DNA of 55,152 nt, from positions 1 through 55,152 of the forward strand of contig CAUYUJ010021056.1 in assembly GCA_963575745.1 (NCBI GenBank), given 5' to 3'. Source of the DNA: Prorocentrum cordatum (lineage: Eukaryota; Sar; Dinophyceae; Prorocentrales; Prorocentraceae). The notes beneath the pieces were generated by a model. That model worked only from the letters and a program-made list of their open reading frames with translations, searched no databases and had not been told where the DNA came from. This document shows positions 22,136-32,039 of this stretch, one piece after another. Each line of letters starts with the position of its first letter. Positions within the stretch are counted from its first letter, which is position 1. The position numbers and the translations under genes were made by a program.

Positions 22136-22300
22136 AGTTAAAGTGCTCCCGGGGTTCGCAGCTTGTTTTTTTCGAGGGGAAGCGGGGGGGGGTACCAAAC
22201 TAGGCCCCTGGCCCGCGAGTGACACCAACAACGGCTCCCGCCTAATACTTCCTCGCAATGTATCGAATCGCGCTCTCGCGCGGGATTTTTCTTACACGTT
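22136..22300. repeat. Dispersed repeat R1, copy A
   Basis: Shares blocks with 23940-24115: a GGGTTYG-AGC motif followed by a T-run and an A/G-rich patch, then CCTGGCCC, ACAACAACGGCTCCCGCCT-like sequence and a CGCGCACTCGCGCGGGA-like block. Copy A reads AACAACGGCTCCCGCCTAAT and TCGCGCTCTCGCGCGGGA. Non-coding. Confidence 0.65.
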
Positions 22301-22754
22301 CTGCAGCGATCGCGCTCTTTCGTAGGTTTTCTTCGTAATTTGTTCAGAGGCCGCGCCCTCGACACTCAGGAATCAAACTTGTGCTTTGGCCTATCTCAGG
22401 GTTTAGTTTGGAATCGCGCTATCGCTCGAGACTTCCTCGCGATTCATGTAATGCTCACGCTTCAGCAACACGCCTTCTCGTCCTGGCCGCTTGGGCCCGC
22501 CTTTCCAGTCCGCCAAATAGGGTCTGCTCGTCCGATCTGCCCGTCTGGTTCTGCCATGTTTTTTTTGTTGCTCCTAACCTCCCTCCTGTGAATCCCGTGG
22601 TCCATCCTTCTCCCTCCCCCTTCCATCCGTCCTCTCTTGCCCTGTTTCAGGGGCTGCGCCAATCAAGCGCAGCAGATATGGAAGATATCCCACGAGGGTT
22701 TGAGATATACGGTTGTATGGCACGCGAACAGGTAATACCGATCAGTCTTGAAAT
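22301..22754. other. Unique spacer
   Basis: Contains more short 'TCGCGCTATCGCTCGAGACT' type variants and T-rich patches. A + frame (22381-22911) reads into the GTT array and gives poly-Cys. No supported gene. Confidence 0.5.
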
Positions 22755-22794
22755 GGTTGTTGCTGCTGATGCTGCTGCTTGTTGCTGTTGTTGT

Positions 22795-22826
<32 letters not shown>

Positions 22827-22866
22827 TCGTTGTGGTTGTTTCCGCTGCTGCGACTGCCGCTGCTGC

Positions 22867-22909
<43 letters not shown>

Positions 22910-22912
22910 GAA
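22755..22912. repeat. GTT/GCT microsatellite, copy 1
   Basis: About 160 bp of GTT and GCT triplets. It ends directly at a TTCTAAAGAAT palindrome (near 22921), as does the GTT array at 23668-23876. Confidence 0.95.
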
Positions 22913-23150
22913 CATTATTTATTCTAAAGAATAATTATTGTTGGGCCCCCTGGTGCGCGCCCCCCCTGCGCCGCCTAGGCCGCAGCTACATTTTCATCAT
23001 TTTCGTGAGGAAGCCTCAGGAAAACGATGTGTACAGATCCGGTTGTTTTGTTGTAATCCGTTTTCCCTTGCAAAAAACACTATAAAATGACATTTCTTGT
23101 TCTAATATAATCAAATTTCAAGAATCCCTTGCAAAAAATAAGGTAAAGTG
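22913..23150. other. Spacer after GTT array
   Basis: AT-rich, with TTCTAAAGAAT next to the array and poly-C clusters near 22946-22975. Nothing recognisable as coding. Confidence 0.5.
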
Positions 23151-23470
23151 GACATTCGCGCGCGCAAGACGAAATCCTTCCAAAACCTTAGTGTTCGTAG
23201 CGATTTTAACATAAAAACATCAAAAAACCAATGGTTTTTCAACAAAAAATTGTCAAAATCTCATCCCGCGCGCTCTTGCGGATTCGTAGGAAACCCAACA
23301 CTTTTTAAACATTTCTGTCAAACGGGCTTTTGCGAGCAACTTTTTCGAACTTCTGCAACAACGGTTGCGCACCTGCCAGGGCCATCATCCCTGTCAAATA
23401 ATACCATGCGGGACACATTCGTTTTTTCTTCGCGCGCGCACGCCGTCGTCGTCGGCCGCGGGGCCCTGAA
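23151..23470. repeat. Stray copy of the 50-54 kb repeat family
   Basis: Contains GAAATCCTTCCAAAACCTTA, GTAGCGATTTTAA, GCGCGCTCTTGCGGATTC, CTGTCAAACGGGCTTTTGCG and AATAATACCATGCGGGACAC. All have close counterparts in the higher-order repeat at 49783-54140. A 118-codon frame here is not conserved in the other copies. Confidence 0.7.
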
Positions 23471-23667
23471 TAGTAGCCACGGTCGTCCGCATGCCACGAA
23501 GTGAAGTGTCCGAACGTCATAGGGCGGGAAGCTGGGTGTGGGTGGTGGCGAAGAGTCGTTTGGAAATTTGGTAGAGCTTGAACCGGCCCCCCCACAAAGT
23601 GGGGGTATTGCCCGCCTCCTATGAAAACCCTGGCACTGGTGAGAACGGAGTGTCCCCACGTGCTAGT

Positions 23668-23687
23668 AATTGTTGTTGTTGTTGTGG

Positions 23688-23721
<34 letters not shown>

Positions 23722-23829
23722 GGTTGTTGTTGTTATTGTTGTTGTTGTTGTTGTTGTCGTTGTTGTTGTTGTGGTTGTTGTTGTTGTGGCTGTTGTTGTC
23801 GTTGTTGTTGTTGTTGTAGTTGTTGTTGT

Positions 23830-23863
<34 letters not shown>

Positions 23864-23876
23864 GTTGTAGTTGTTG
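23668..23876. repeat. GTT microsatellite, copy 2
   Basis: About 210 bp of GTT with a few GTG, GTC and GTA variants. It ends at GAGTTCTCAGTTCTAAAGAA, homologous to the right flank of copy 1. Frames give poly-Cys, poly-Val or, on the minus strand, poly-Gln. Confidence 0.95.
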
Positions 23877-24120
23877 AGTTCTCAGTTCTAAAGAATAGCT
23901 CTTGTTGATCCCCCGTCCGGTAACCATTGTATTTTTCAATGCAAGTGCTTCTCCTGGGGTTTGTAGCCGGTTTTTTTACAAAGGAAAGTAAGGGGCCACC
24001 GAACTGCGCTCCTGGCCCCCGGTTTACAACAACAGCGGCTCCCGCCTGATACGTCTTGACAATTTATTCCCAAGTCGCGCACTCGCGCGGGACTTCCTGC
24101 GCTGAGACTTCTCAGACGCC
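23877..24120. repeat. Shared microsatellite flank and repeat R1, copy B
   Basis: The first part matches the right flank of the other GTT array. About 23940-24115 matches R1 copy A (GGGTTTGTAGCCGG, AACAGCGGCTCCCGCCTGAT, GTCGCGCACTCGCGCGGGAC). This pairs the GTT arrays and R1 as parts of one dispersed unit, in a different order in the two places. Confidence 0.65.
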
Positions 24121-24728
24121 CTCTCCAAACGAGTTGAACGCAAGTCCCTCAGGTTCTTAGTTCCGATACATGCGTGGGCTCTGAGTCGCTGAGTCCTCCC
24201 CTAAAGGCTCTCAGGCTTGTCTTAAAGGATCTAATGGTCCAGGTTTCTTCCAGAATCTCCGAAGCCTCTCCCAGAATCCCAGAAGCTTTGAAGCATCTCA
24301 GGGTGCTTGATACCTGAGGTCTGTGGCTACTCGTTCAATCCAGGGTGTGTAGCAAGAGATGGTGAGGGAAGGTTGGGGTGGAGGAGGTAGAGGGTGATGG
24401 TAGGGAATGTGTTCTGGTAGGGTCAGGAGGAGGATGTCCCCCCTCCGCCCCACCATCGAGGCGGGTTCCCTGTGGAGGTGCTATCTCCTCGATGCCTAGC
24501 CGGCGCGAGCGAGGATGAGGAGGAGGAGGAGGAAGAGGGTGACCAGTGTAAATCCAAGCGTCATCACGGATATTGCAATCACCCTCCCTTCAAGTTCTCC
24601 TTTCACAGGTCCCAGCAATTTTTTTCTTCAGTGGCGGAAGTGATCCATTTGCAGATAACCGTCTGAGAATTCTCAATCGTGCCAAAGCACCATTCTTTGG
24701 ACTTTAGCGCCGCGGATCAATGTCTTTT
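24121..24728. other. Spacer containing dispersed repeat R2
   Basis: No supported gene. About 24515-24605 holds a block (GACCAGTGTAAATCCAAGCG and CCTCCCTTCAAGTTCTCC) that recurs in inverted orientation at about 46770-46850. Both copies are preceded by a GAGGAGGAG tract on the same relative strand. Confidence 0.6.
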
Positions 24729-26232
24729 TTCCCGGAAAGGGCTTAGGCCCAGGGTTCTATTTTAGTTTGTTTCCCCCCGGGTTTGACTTGAGGTGGGCCG
24801 GCGAACTTCTTTTGCGATAAATATCGAGGTCGAGGTGGGCCGGCGAATGAGAAATTTGAGGATATCCCTAGCCAAACGCTTGTTTTTCAGAATTTGTTGA
24901 GGATGTCTCGAGCGAAGCGCTTGTTCTGTGTTATAGATTGTCCTCTCCTGGGGACCTGAATTCTGAGGATCTCTCAAGTGAAATGTTTGTTTTCACGTGC
25001 CCAGGTCTTGAGGATGTCTCGAGCCAGACGCTTGGTTTCACGCCGCCAGGTTGCCCAGACAGATGTCTAGCATGAGGATTTGTTGAGGATGTCTCGAACG
25101 AGAGGCTTGTTTTCACGTGTCCAGGTCGCCCAGGCGGATGTCTAGCATCAGGATGTATCGAGGAAGTCTCGATCGAGACGCTTGTTTGCACGTGTCCAGG
25201 TTGCCCAGGCGGATGTCTAGCATGAGGATGTGCTGAGAACGTCTTGAGCGAAACGCGTGTTTTCACGTGTCCAGGTCGCACAGGCACAGCACAGCCCTCG
25301 GCAAGGTACATCAATATCGATACCCTTAGCATTGCAGCCTGGCATGTTGCTTGGCACGTTCCGCGGAGTGTCCCGTGGCGAGTCCCCTTGGCACATCGCG
25401 CGGTGCACGTCCATTGGCACGTTCCGTAGCGCGTCCCCTTGGCAAGTCCCGCGGTGCGTGCCCATGGCACGTCCCTTGGGACGTTCCGCGGCGCGTCCTC
25501 CTGGCATGTCCCCCTGTCGATTAGTTCTGGGACAGCTACCATCTGCTCAGGCAGCTCGAGCTTAAGATCCAGATCAGTTCGGTCAGGACTCGGATGCAAA
25601 GAGGACTCGATCCACAACGCTACATAGAGCACGATCGCGGCATGGCACAGCGCAGTTCAGCACGGCCCAGCACAACACAGCCGTCGGCATTGTACATCAA
25701 GATCGATACACTCAACATTGCACCTTGGCACGTTCCTTGGTGCGTTCCGTGGCGAGTCCACCTGGCACTTCGCGCGGCGCGTCCCCTGGTACGTCCCGCG
25801 GCACGTCCATAGGCACGTTCTATAGCGCGTCCCCTTGGCACGTTCCGCGGTGCGTGCCCATGACACGTCTCCTGGCACGTCGCCTGGCGCGTCCCTTGGG
25901 AAGTTCCGCGGCGCGTCCTCCTGGCATGTCCCCTCTGTCGATTAGTTCTGGGGCAGCTACCATCTGCTTAGGCAGCTCGAGCTTAAGATCCAGATCAGTT
26001 CGGTCAGGACTCGGATGCCAGGGAGGAGTTGATCCACAACGCTATATAGAGCACACTCGCGGCATGGCACATCGCAGTTCAGCACGGCGTAGCACAGCAC
26101 AGCCCTCGGCACAGTACAGCAAGATCGATACATTCAGCATTGCATTTGCCTGGCGCCCAATCAGGTGTCTTTGAAACGTTGCCATGCCTTACATTTCTAT
26201 ATTCCTTTCCGGGTTCGTGGGTCGATCATGTT
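24729..26232 (+). mobile_element. Modular element copy E10, type B, complete
   Basis: The best uninterrupted type B copy (1.5 kb). The head pair is at 24790 and 24832 (tag GAGGTGG). GCTTGTTTTTCAGAATTTGT shows the intact join that is broken in E2. Next come GAGGATGTCTCGAGCGAAGC-type units, two ~423-bp units (markers near 25513 and 25936) and a type B tail ending ATCATGTT. It serves as reference for reading the interrupted copies. Confidence 0.8.
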
Positions 26233-26362
26233 TGCGTCATGTAAATCCCAAACCGTAGCACACTACCTTTCTCCAGCACCGCCAATGAACGAGCTGGTGC
26301 GTCCTGGCAATCCCAGATCTTGCGATTCCTGGGTATTCAACCGTACGATCGACAGGAGTACG

Positions 26363-26830
26363 AACTCTTAGAACGGATGTGCGCGGCGCTACGGCGAGAA
26401 ACACATTTCAAGAAGAAGCCGCCTTCCGACCTTTTAAGAGGAGTGTGTGTGTGTGTGGCGATCAGGTGAGAGCCATATTTCGAAAGCGAGCCGCCCTCCA
26501 TCCTTGAAACCGTCGCAACCCTTCAACTCGATGCTAAGGCGAGAGCCACATGCTGAGAACGGCCAGCCGTCATGTTTGACATTGTCAGACTGCTAGAACG
26601 AATGTGCGTGGCGCCACGGCGAACGCCACAGGTTGAAAAACGTCTCGCCCTCTGTCCTTGAGGCTGATGCTAGTTCTTGAGACGAATTTGCGTGGCGCTA
26701 AGGCGAGAGCCCTCCGTCCGTAATGTAAATTTCAAGCTTCAGGATCGTGAGTGGTGAGGACGTCTCAGGCGAAACTCGCGGCCTGCCCCACCGACACGTC
26801 TTGGGGTGCGAAAGGTAGGAGTTATTTGTA
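26363..26830 (-). repeat. Dispersed ~78-bp repeat R3, inverted cluster
   Basis: Read on the minus strand, this contains repeated TTCTCGCCGTAGCGCCGCGC / CTCGCCTTAGCGCCACGCAA-type units followed by CACATTCGTTCTA. It also carries a GTTTCGCCTGAGACGTCCTC block, which matches GTTTCGCCTGAGACTTCCTC at 43244. The + orientation copies are at 43230-43530 and 46398-46500. A short (GT)n lies at about 26441-26457. Confidence 0.75.
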
Positions 26831-26844
26831 AGGACACATATTGA

Positions 26845-27176
26845 AGGGGGATGACGATGCTGATGATGATGATGATGCTGATGATGATGCTGATGATGAT
26901 GAGGATGACGACGATGACGATGATGATAACGATGACGATGATGGTGCTGGTGATGATGATGCTGTTGATGCTGTGGCTGATGATGATGATGATGATGTTG
27001 ATGAGGATGCTGATGATGATGATGATGCTGATGCTGCTGCTGCTGATGATGATGATGATGATCATGCTGATGATGATGCTGATGATGCTGATGATGACGA
27101 TGTTCATACCGATGATGAATGCGATGATGACGATGATGGTGGTGGTGTTGTTTGTGGTGGTGGTGATGATGCCGAC

Positions 27177-27230
<54 letters not shown>

Positions 27231-27466
27231 CATGATGAGGATGATGAGGATGATGGTGCTGCTGCTGCTGAAGCTGATGATGCTGATGATGATGATGATG
27301 ATGCTGATGATGCTGATGATGCTGATGCTGCTGATGATGCTGCTGCTGATGATGAATGATGATGATGCTGATGATGCTGAGGAGGAGGAGGAGGAGGAGG
27401 CGGAGGAGGAGGACGGGAAAGAGGTCGGGGAAGGGGAGCGGTAGGGGAGGGCGAGGAGGGGGGTGC

Positions 27467-27535
<69 letters not shown>

Positions 27536-27552
27536 CGATGATGATGATGATG
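26845..27552. repeat. GAT microsatellite left of assembly gap
   Basis: About 0.7 kb of GAT repeats with GCT and GAC variants and a GGA-rich patch near 27380-27460. It ends at a run of N. Confidence 0.95.
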
Positions 27553-27652
27553 NNNNNNNNNNNNNNNNNNNNNNNNNNNNNNNNNNNNNNNNNNNNNNNN
27601 NNNNNNNNNNNNNNNNNNNNNNNNNNNNNNNNNNNNNNNNNNNNNNNNNNNN
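27553..27652. other. Assembly gap (100 N)
   Basis: Exactly 100 unknown bases between GAT repeats on the left and GGA repeats on the right. The true length is unknown. Any frame crossing it is meaningless. Confidence 1.
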
Positions 27653-27926
27653 GGAGGAGGAGGAGGAGGAGGAGGAGGAGGGGGATCGCGCCGCATCGCC
27701 GATGCATCGGCGACTCGGTCCGACCCGCAGCCCGATTTTGTCTCATTCCGTCGCCGCACATGCAGCTCAGATGCATTGGGGATGCGGTGTGATCCTGCGA
27801 CCCCATCCTTCTCCAGCCCTTTTCAGGAGGCCTCCAATTGCGGCGGGCATCCCAGGTGAGCGCCCTCCAGCCAGCTCGTAGCCTGGGCCCTGGCTTCGCA
27901 GCGGCGGGCTGACAGACGCTGCGCGC

Positions 27927-28031
27927 ATGGCGGGCCTGCTGAACCGCCTCGCCGGCTTCGTCGTCCGAAAGGCGCGCCCCGCCCTCGGTGCACTGCGCAT
28001 GAGAGCAGCAGAGTACTTACGCGAGGATTAG
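27927..28031 (+). CDS. Small ORF or exon of unknown function
   Basis: ATG to TAG, 34 residues, starting MAGLLNRLAGFVVRKARPAL. Third codon positions are strongly G/C and the peptide would form an amphipathic basic helix. The stop overlaps a good donor-like context (TTAG|GTATGAG at 28029-28036), and an in-frame stop lies at 27879-27881. It could therefore be an exon of a longer gene rather than a complete peptide. No family recognised. It is flanked by GAT microsatellites on both sides. Confidence 0.25.
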   Translation: MAGLLNRLAGFVVRKARPALGALRMRAAEYLRED

Positions 28032-28059
28032 GTATGAGGTGGGAGGAAGAGGAGGAGGA

Positions 28060-28335
28060 GAAGGATTGTGGTACTGGTGATGGTCACGATGAGCATGAAT
28101 ATGGTGATACTGATGATGACGCACGCTGCTGCTGCTGATGCTTCTGAGGATGCTAATGACAATGATGATGATAACTGCAATGATGATGCTGATGATGACG
28201 ATTATGATGACGATGCTGATGATGAACAATATGATTATTATCTTGGTGATGATGATGATGATGATGATGATGCTGATGCTGATGCTGATGATGATGATGA
28301 TGCTGATGATGATGATGATAGTGATGATGCTGAGG
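28060..28335. repeat. GAT microsatellite
   Basis: About 280 bp of GAT/GCT triplets. It directly abuts the conserved upstream block of the gene-like unit at 28341. Confidence 0.9.
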
Positions 28336-28337
28336 TT

Positions 28338-28556
28338 GATTTAGTCAGGCCTCCGCCATGACTGAGCCTCACTCAGCCTCGCTTTCTAAGTTTTACTATA
28401 GCTATTCTGGCTATGGTCGCAAAGAGGTGCGTCGGCCCGCCCGCCCGCGCGTTCGCCGCCCGGCCGGCCTTCCTCTGGGTACTGTGACCCTAACCGTAGC
28501 TAAGCGGCACAGTACAACGCAGCGCCATGGCCACAAGGAGTACGTCACCGGTACAT
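28338..28556 (+). promoter_or_regulatory. Conserved upstream block of gene-like unit, copy 1
   Basis: About 220 bp that recurs at 37268-37480 with roughly 75-80% identity by eye. The best conserved parts are GTGCGTCGGCCCGCCCGCCC, TGACCCTAACC and CGCCATGGCCACAAGGAGT. Conservation extends to an ATG in a strong context (GCCATGG) and on into the coding-like part. This fits a 5' UTR/promoter plus start, but a dispersed repeat is also possible. Confidence 0.45.
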
Positions 28557-28862
28557 CGCTTGGATCGGAATGTGAAAGTACTGCAAGAAGAAAACCATCG
28601 CGAAAAACAGTTACACGCTTTGCCGTTTAATCGGGCTGCGAAAGCCCCCTTCAAGACGGAGAACTGGCAAAACATTGGTTATCACCTGAAAGCTCTATCG
28701 TCGATGAAAGTGACGCCATCAGAGAAGGACATTCTGTTTCTACCTTTAAAGGATGATGTTCGAATAGAAGACTACCGTCGCCACGGCTTGGGCGTGAACG
28801 TTCTGGAGCTGCTTCAACCGACGATGTCGGGGAACCAAGTCGCCGTCCTCGTTCCAAGATAA
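28527..28862 (+). CDS. Hypothetical protein, gene-like unit copy 1
   Basis: 111 residues from the conserved ATG to TAA. It has ordinary composition, with a Lys/Glu/Leu-rich helical N-terminal half and a mixed C-terminal half. Parts of the frame are matched by the second unit: residues 11-22 (RLDRNVKVLQEE) match a segment at 37643-37678, and residues 31-38 (LHALPFNR) match 38129-38152. Several differences are synonymous (TTA/CTA, GCC/GCT, CCC/CCG), which favours past protein-level constraint. No domain recognised. Its C-terminal half has no counterpart in the window. It may be an intact gene, a retrocopy or an exon. Confidence 0.4.
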   Translation: MATRSTSPVHRLDRNVKVLQEENHREKQLHALPFNRAAKAPFKTENWQNIGYHLKALSSMKVTPSEKDILFLPLKDDVRIEDYRRHGLGVNVLELLQPTMSGNQVAVLVPR

Positions 28863-30050
28863 GCTGGAATCTGTCCTACGACGATGAGCATCGCCCGGAC
28901 ACCCCGAAGGCCAAAGACGTCGGGGTTCAAGACACGGGGGTCAATGCAAACGGGGGTCAGCCAGGGCACTGGATCCTGCAGGATCTTGCGAGGACTCCCT
29001 CTTGGCTGACCCGGGCTAGCGAGCCGCTCGTGGCCGCGAGGCGGCCGCGCATACCGGCTGACCCAGGCCTGCGAAGACTTGCGCTGCAGTTCCCTCCTGC
29101 GTTGCAGTTTTTTGGTTTCCTGCTGGCCCGGGTCTGGCTTGACCCCGGTCAGAAGACCCCCGGATACGACAATAACCTTGACTTGTGCGAGGGCGGCGAG
29201 CAGATGCCGATGCTAATTGCTGGTCGCCCGAACGCTCCGACTGACCTTTCGGGCGGTGAACAGTACGTGGAGTCTTATTCGTCAGAGGAGAATTCCCCCC
29301 GTAAATCGACGCCGAGACCGATTGCCTACGATGGCGTTCGCCTGCCTCAGAGAAGGGGAAGACGAGGCCTATGGCATCGGATCTCCTGCTCCGCTGGCCG
29401 ACCATCTGCCTCCTGCACAGGTGCCCCTCGTCTATGGCGATGAGTCTGCGATTCCCTCCGATCGCTCGCTGGAACGGGGTTTCGAGGAAATCGTGGGGGA
29501 TCAGCCCGTGGGCAGCCTGGGTGGGGCAACCAGCGAGGGAAGGCGAGAGACGGTCGGTCAGCCTTTCAGTGACGTCACTGCTCGGTAAGCGGATGAGATC
29601 CGACGGCGCTCCCGAGGACGGGCCTGTGCCCGTTTCGGGGGGGGGCCTGGTCCAGGTAACTCTGCGCCTGGGCGCCCCCCCGCATCCTGTCCAGCTTGGC
29701 CGTGGATCATCGGCCACGATGCCCGAGATGCCTGACCCCCGGACCCGATGTCCCCGTGAGAGGAGTACGGGGAGGGGTAGACCTAGAGCCCCGAGGCCGC
29801 GTTCGGAAGCGTCCGACTTATCTAACTTATCGGGTCGGTCGAATGCGTTCAGCATGCGTATCGAGGCAAAGTTTGCCCATTTTGGGTCGGTATGTACGGC
29901 GGTTTCGAGTCTCGGCGCCCTGGTGCGTCGGGCCAATGCAAGAAGCCAGGCTGTCGTGGGTGCTCCGATCTATGTGATCTCTGCAACCTGAACTTCCCAT
30001 GCCCGATTTGCCACGCCCCTACATCGCGCCCATGCATCGCATGACTGTGC
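28863..30050 (+). pseudogene. Decayed GC-rich coding-like stretch with Cys-rich patch
   Basis: Several overlapping frames look protein-like in turn. One covers about 29190-29335 (Ser/Glu/Pro-rich). A +1-type shift leads to about 29331-29588 (acidic, Asp/Glu/Gly-rich, ending near TGCTCGGTAAG). Another frame, about 29892-30043, contains CKKPGCRGC, CDLC and CPICHAP: eight cysteines in CxxC-like pairs, as in a treble-clef or RING-like finger. Stops and frameshifts separate the pieces. Introns could explain some breaks, but decay is simpler. No family assigned. Confidence 0.35.
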
Positions 30051-30054
30051 AGGT

Positions 30055-30840
30055 TTGCGCGTGAACGACTGGCGTAAAGCCGAGGAGAAGCGGAGGCTCG
30101 AGATCATGGGTGCCAGGAGGAGAGACTTAGTTGAGGTGCGCGAACAGCTTCCACAGGCAGTGTTAAAGCAATGTGCTGCCGCTTCACTTCAGCTGGAGCG
30201 AGACCAGGAAGCTATGGCGTGCGCCGTGAGGTTTCTTGCGGATCGCCAGCTGGCGGTGGCAGCCGAGCCGGCTTTGGCGACGACGACGGAGATGAGAGAT
30301 CTCGCCAATAGGCTGGAAGGAACTGCTGGGTCTGAACGCCATGCGCAACTTCGGGAGAAATGCCTCGCCGAAGAAGCCGCGCGCGTCGTCTGGGGGGCCG
30401 GCGAAGCTCAGCGCGCGACTATGTCGCCAGCGGCCCGGGAGCTGCGGAAGCAGGAGATCGGAATGCGCAGTCGAGCAGTCCGAGGCAGTCCGCATCGTTG
30501 CAAGTGATAGCTGTGCTTGTTCTGCAGCTGAAGTACCACGCGCCCGGGAAGAGATGCAGCTTGTCGAGCGCGCGCTGAGGAGAAGGTCATCGCCGGCGCT
30601 AGCGAGGCAGGGCAAAAGGTCGAACGGGCCATGACGAGCCGGGAAGCCGAACGGGACAGGCTGTGCCGCAAGTTACGCGGTCATCGAATATTGTGGCGTC
30701 ATCAGGGGCCGGGTCGACTGCGGATCCAGATGCAGTTGCTGCGCGGGCGCCTGCGCCGCGGCGCCGCCCGCGCCTGGAAGACCTGCTTCGCCGGGGAGCG
30801 CAGTGCGTCATTCTTGCGCGGGCGCGCTGTGGTGCTTCTT
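30055..30840 (+). pseudogene. Decayed coiled-coil-like ORF fragments
   Basis: 30055-30507 is an open frame of 150 residues, rich in Ala/Arg/Glu/Leu with heptad-like spacing (for example RRDLVEVREQLPQAVLKQ). A frame change near 30480-30570 continues the same composition, with EKVIAGASEAGQKVERAMTS before the signal breaks again. High GC at third positions supports former coding. It probably belongs to the same degraded locus as the flanking Cys-rich patches. Function unknown. Confidence 0.35.
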
Positions 30841-31440
30841 ATGCCCTAAGGTAGCAGCTCGCGACTGCACTTCGTGCAATCGGGGCGTCTGCGATGCTCG
30901 CATTGTCCCAGGGCACGAGACGCGCGCGCGCTGCGACGGTGAAGAGACGACGTGGAGAGCCGGTGCAACGGAGGAAACGCTCCAAAGAGGAGAAAGTGAG
31001 GAGCGCGAGGCTAGAGAGTAGCTTGAGGAACGGAACGCCGCTGCCACCTTCGCCTGGGAGGCACGCTGCCAGATCCGGGGGGCTTGTCGAGCATCTTCAA
31101 GCATGAAATCTGGAAGGATAAGGCATTTCCCCCGACGAAGGCGCCAGCGCCGAAACATCCAGGGTCAGGTCCTCCAGGCGATGGCGGCGTAGATGGTGAC
31201 GGCGACGATGGGGTTGATGAGGGCTACTATCTTGAAGACGCAGAATGCCCAGCGCCCGATGGAGGGGTGGATAGCGATTCTGACCGCTGGCGCCGGCGTG
31301 GTGGAGGGCCGCCTGGTGGCGACCCGCCCGGAGGCGGCGGTGGCGGTGGAATTCGCGTTCCCTTGATGGACGCGGCCCCTGTCACCGCGCAGTGCTGGAA
31401 TGAGTCCCCGACGCCGCCTTTTCTGAGCGACGGCAGCGCA
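30841..31440 (+). pseudogene. Cys-rich patch and Gly/Pro/Asp-rich linker
   Basis: A frame near 30820-30930 has FLCP, DCTSCNRGVC and a following C, a second Cys-rich patch. About 31084-31380 encodes a Gly/Asp/Pro linker (GPPGDGGVDGDGDDGVDEG, later DSDRWRRRGGGPPGGDPPGG). This resembles the disordered Gly/Pro linkers of algal copia-type gag regions, from memory of the family. The frames are short and shifted against one another. Confidence 0.35.
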
Positions 31441-31442
31441 AT

Positions 31443-31978
31443 GTGGCCAGGGCTGTGTCAGCAGCGTCACCCAACTGCGAGAAAGCCGCCAGTTGGGTAG
31501 CTTGCGCGTTCGTTCTCACGGGCGTCAATGCAAACGGGTTGGGGGTATCAGGCCATTTTGCCCAGTTCGACCTAATGTTTGCAGCGGGCCTCAAGGCAAA
31601 GGCCAACGGTATAGTCACGGACAGACAGTCCTCATTTCAGCTCCGTCAGCTTGCGAGCGAGACAAAAGGGTTGACATCTCTGCGCGAGCCGCCAGGAACA
31701 TGATGACGGGTCGTGAGATTCTGCGCGTCGTTGCCGTCCACGTGATCACCCGTCAGGGCCGCGGTCAGGCGTGCACGTGCGCGGACCTTATGGAGATTAA
31801 GATCCGTGGTGCGGGCAAGGAGGCAGCTAGTGACCTATTCCACTTCTATGACGGCTGGGTGAGGGCGCCCAGCGAGATGGACATGATCGAGTTTTTTTCG
31901 CCCCGCTATGCAGGGGCATTTCTTTCGACAGATGCAGACGAGTCCTTGCGTGCAATGCGCACTGGTGATCCATGTTAA
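31443..31978 (+). pseudogene. Decayed Ty1/copia-type gag core
   Basis: Two frames carry the signal. 31443-31703 has LKAKANGIVTDRQ...LASETKGLTSLREPPG; the next frame (about 31690-31978) has MMTGREILRVVAVHV, CADLMEIKIRGAGKEA and LFHFYDGW. The order 'GR-x-[IL]L....h..T...g......DLM.iK[IL]rG......L..F...W' matches the UBN2/copia gag pattern. At least one frameshift separates the halves, so it is not functional. The assignment rests on pattern recall, not a search. Confidence 0.45.
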
Positions 31979-32039
31979 TTGCTGACGCGAGTGCGGTGCT
32001 GGGGCGAAGACTCACGAGTGGTTGCTACCGAAGGGAAGT

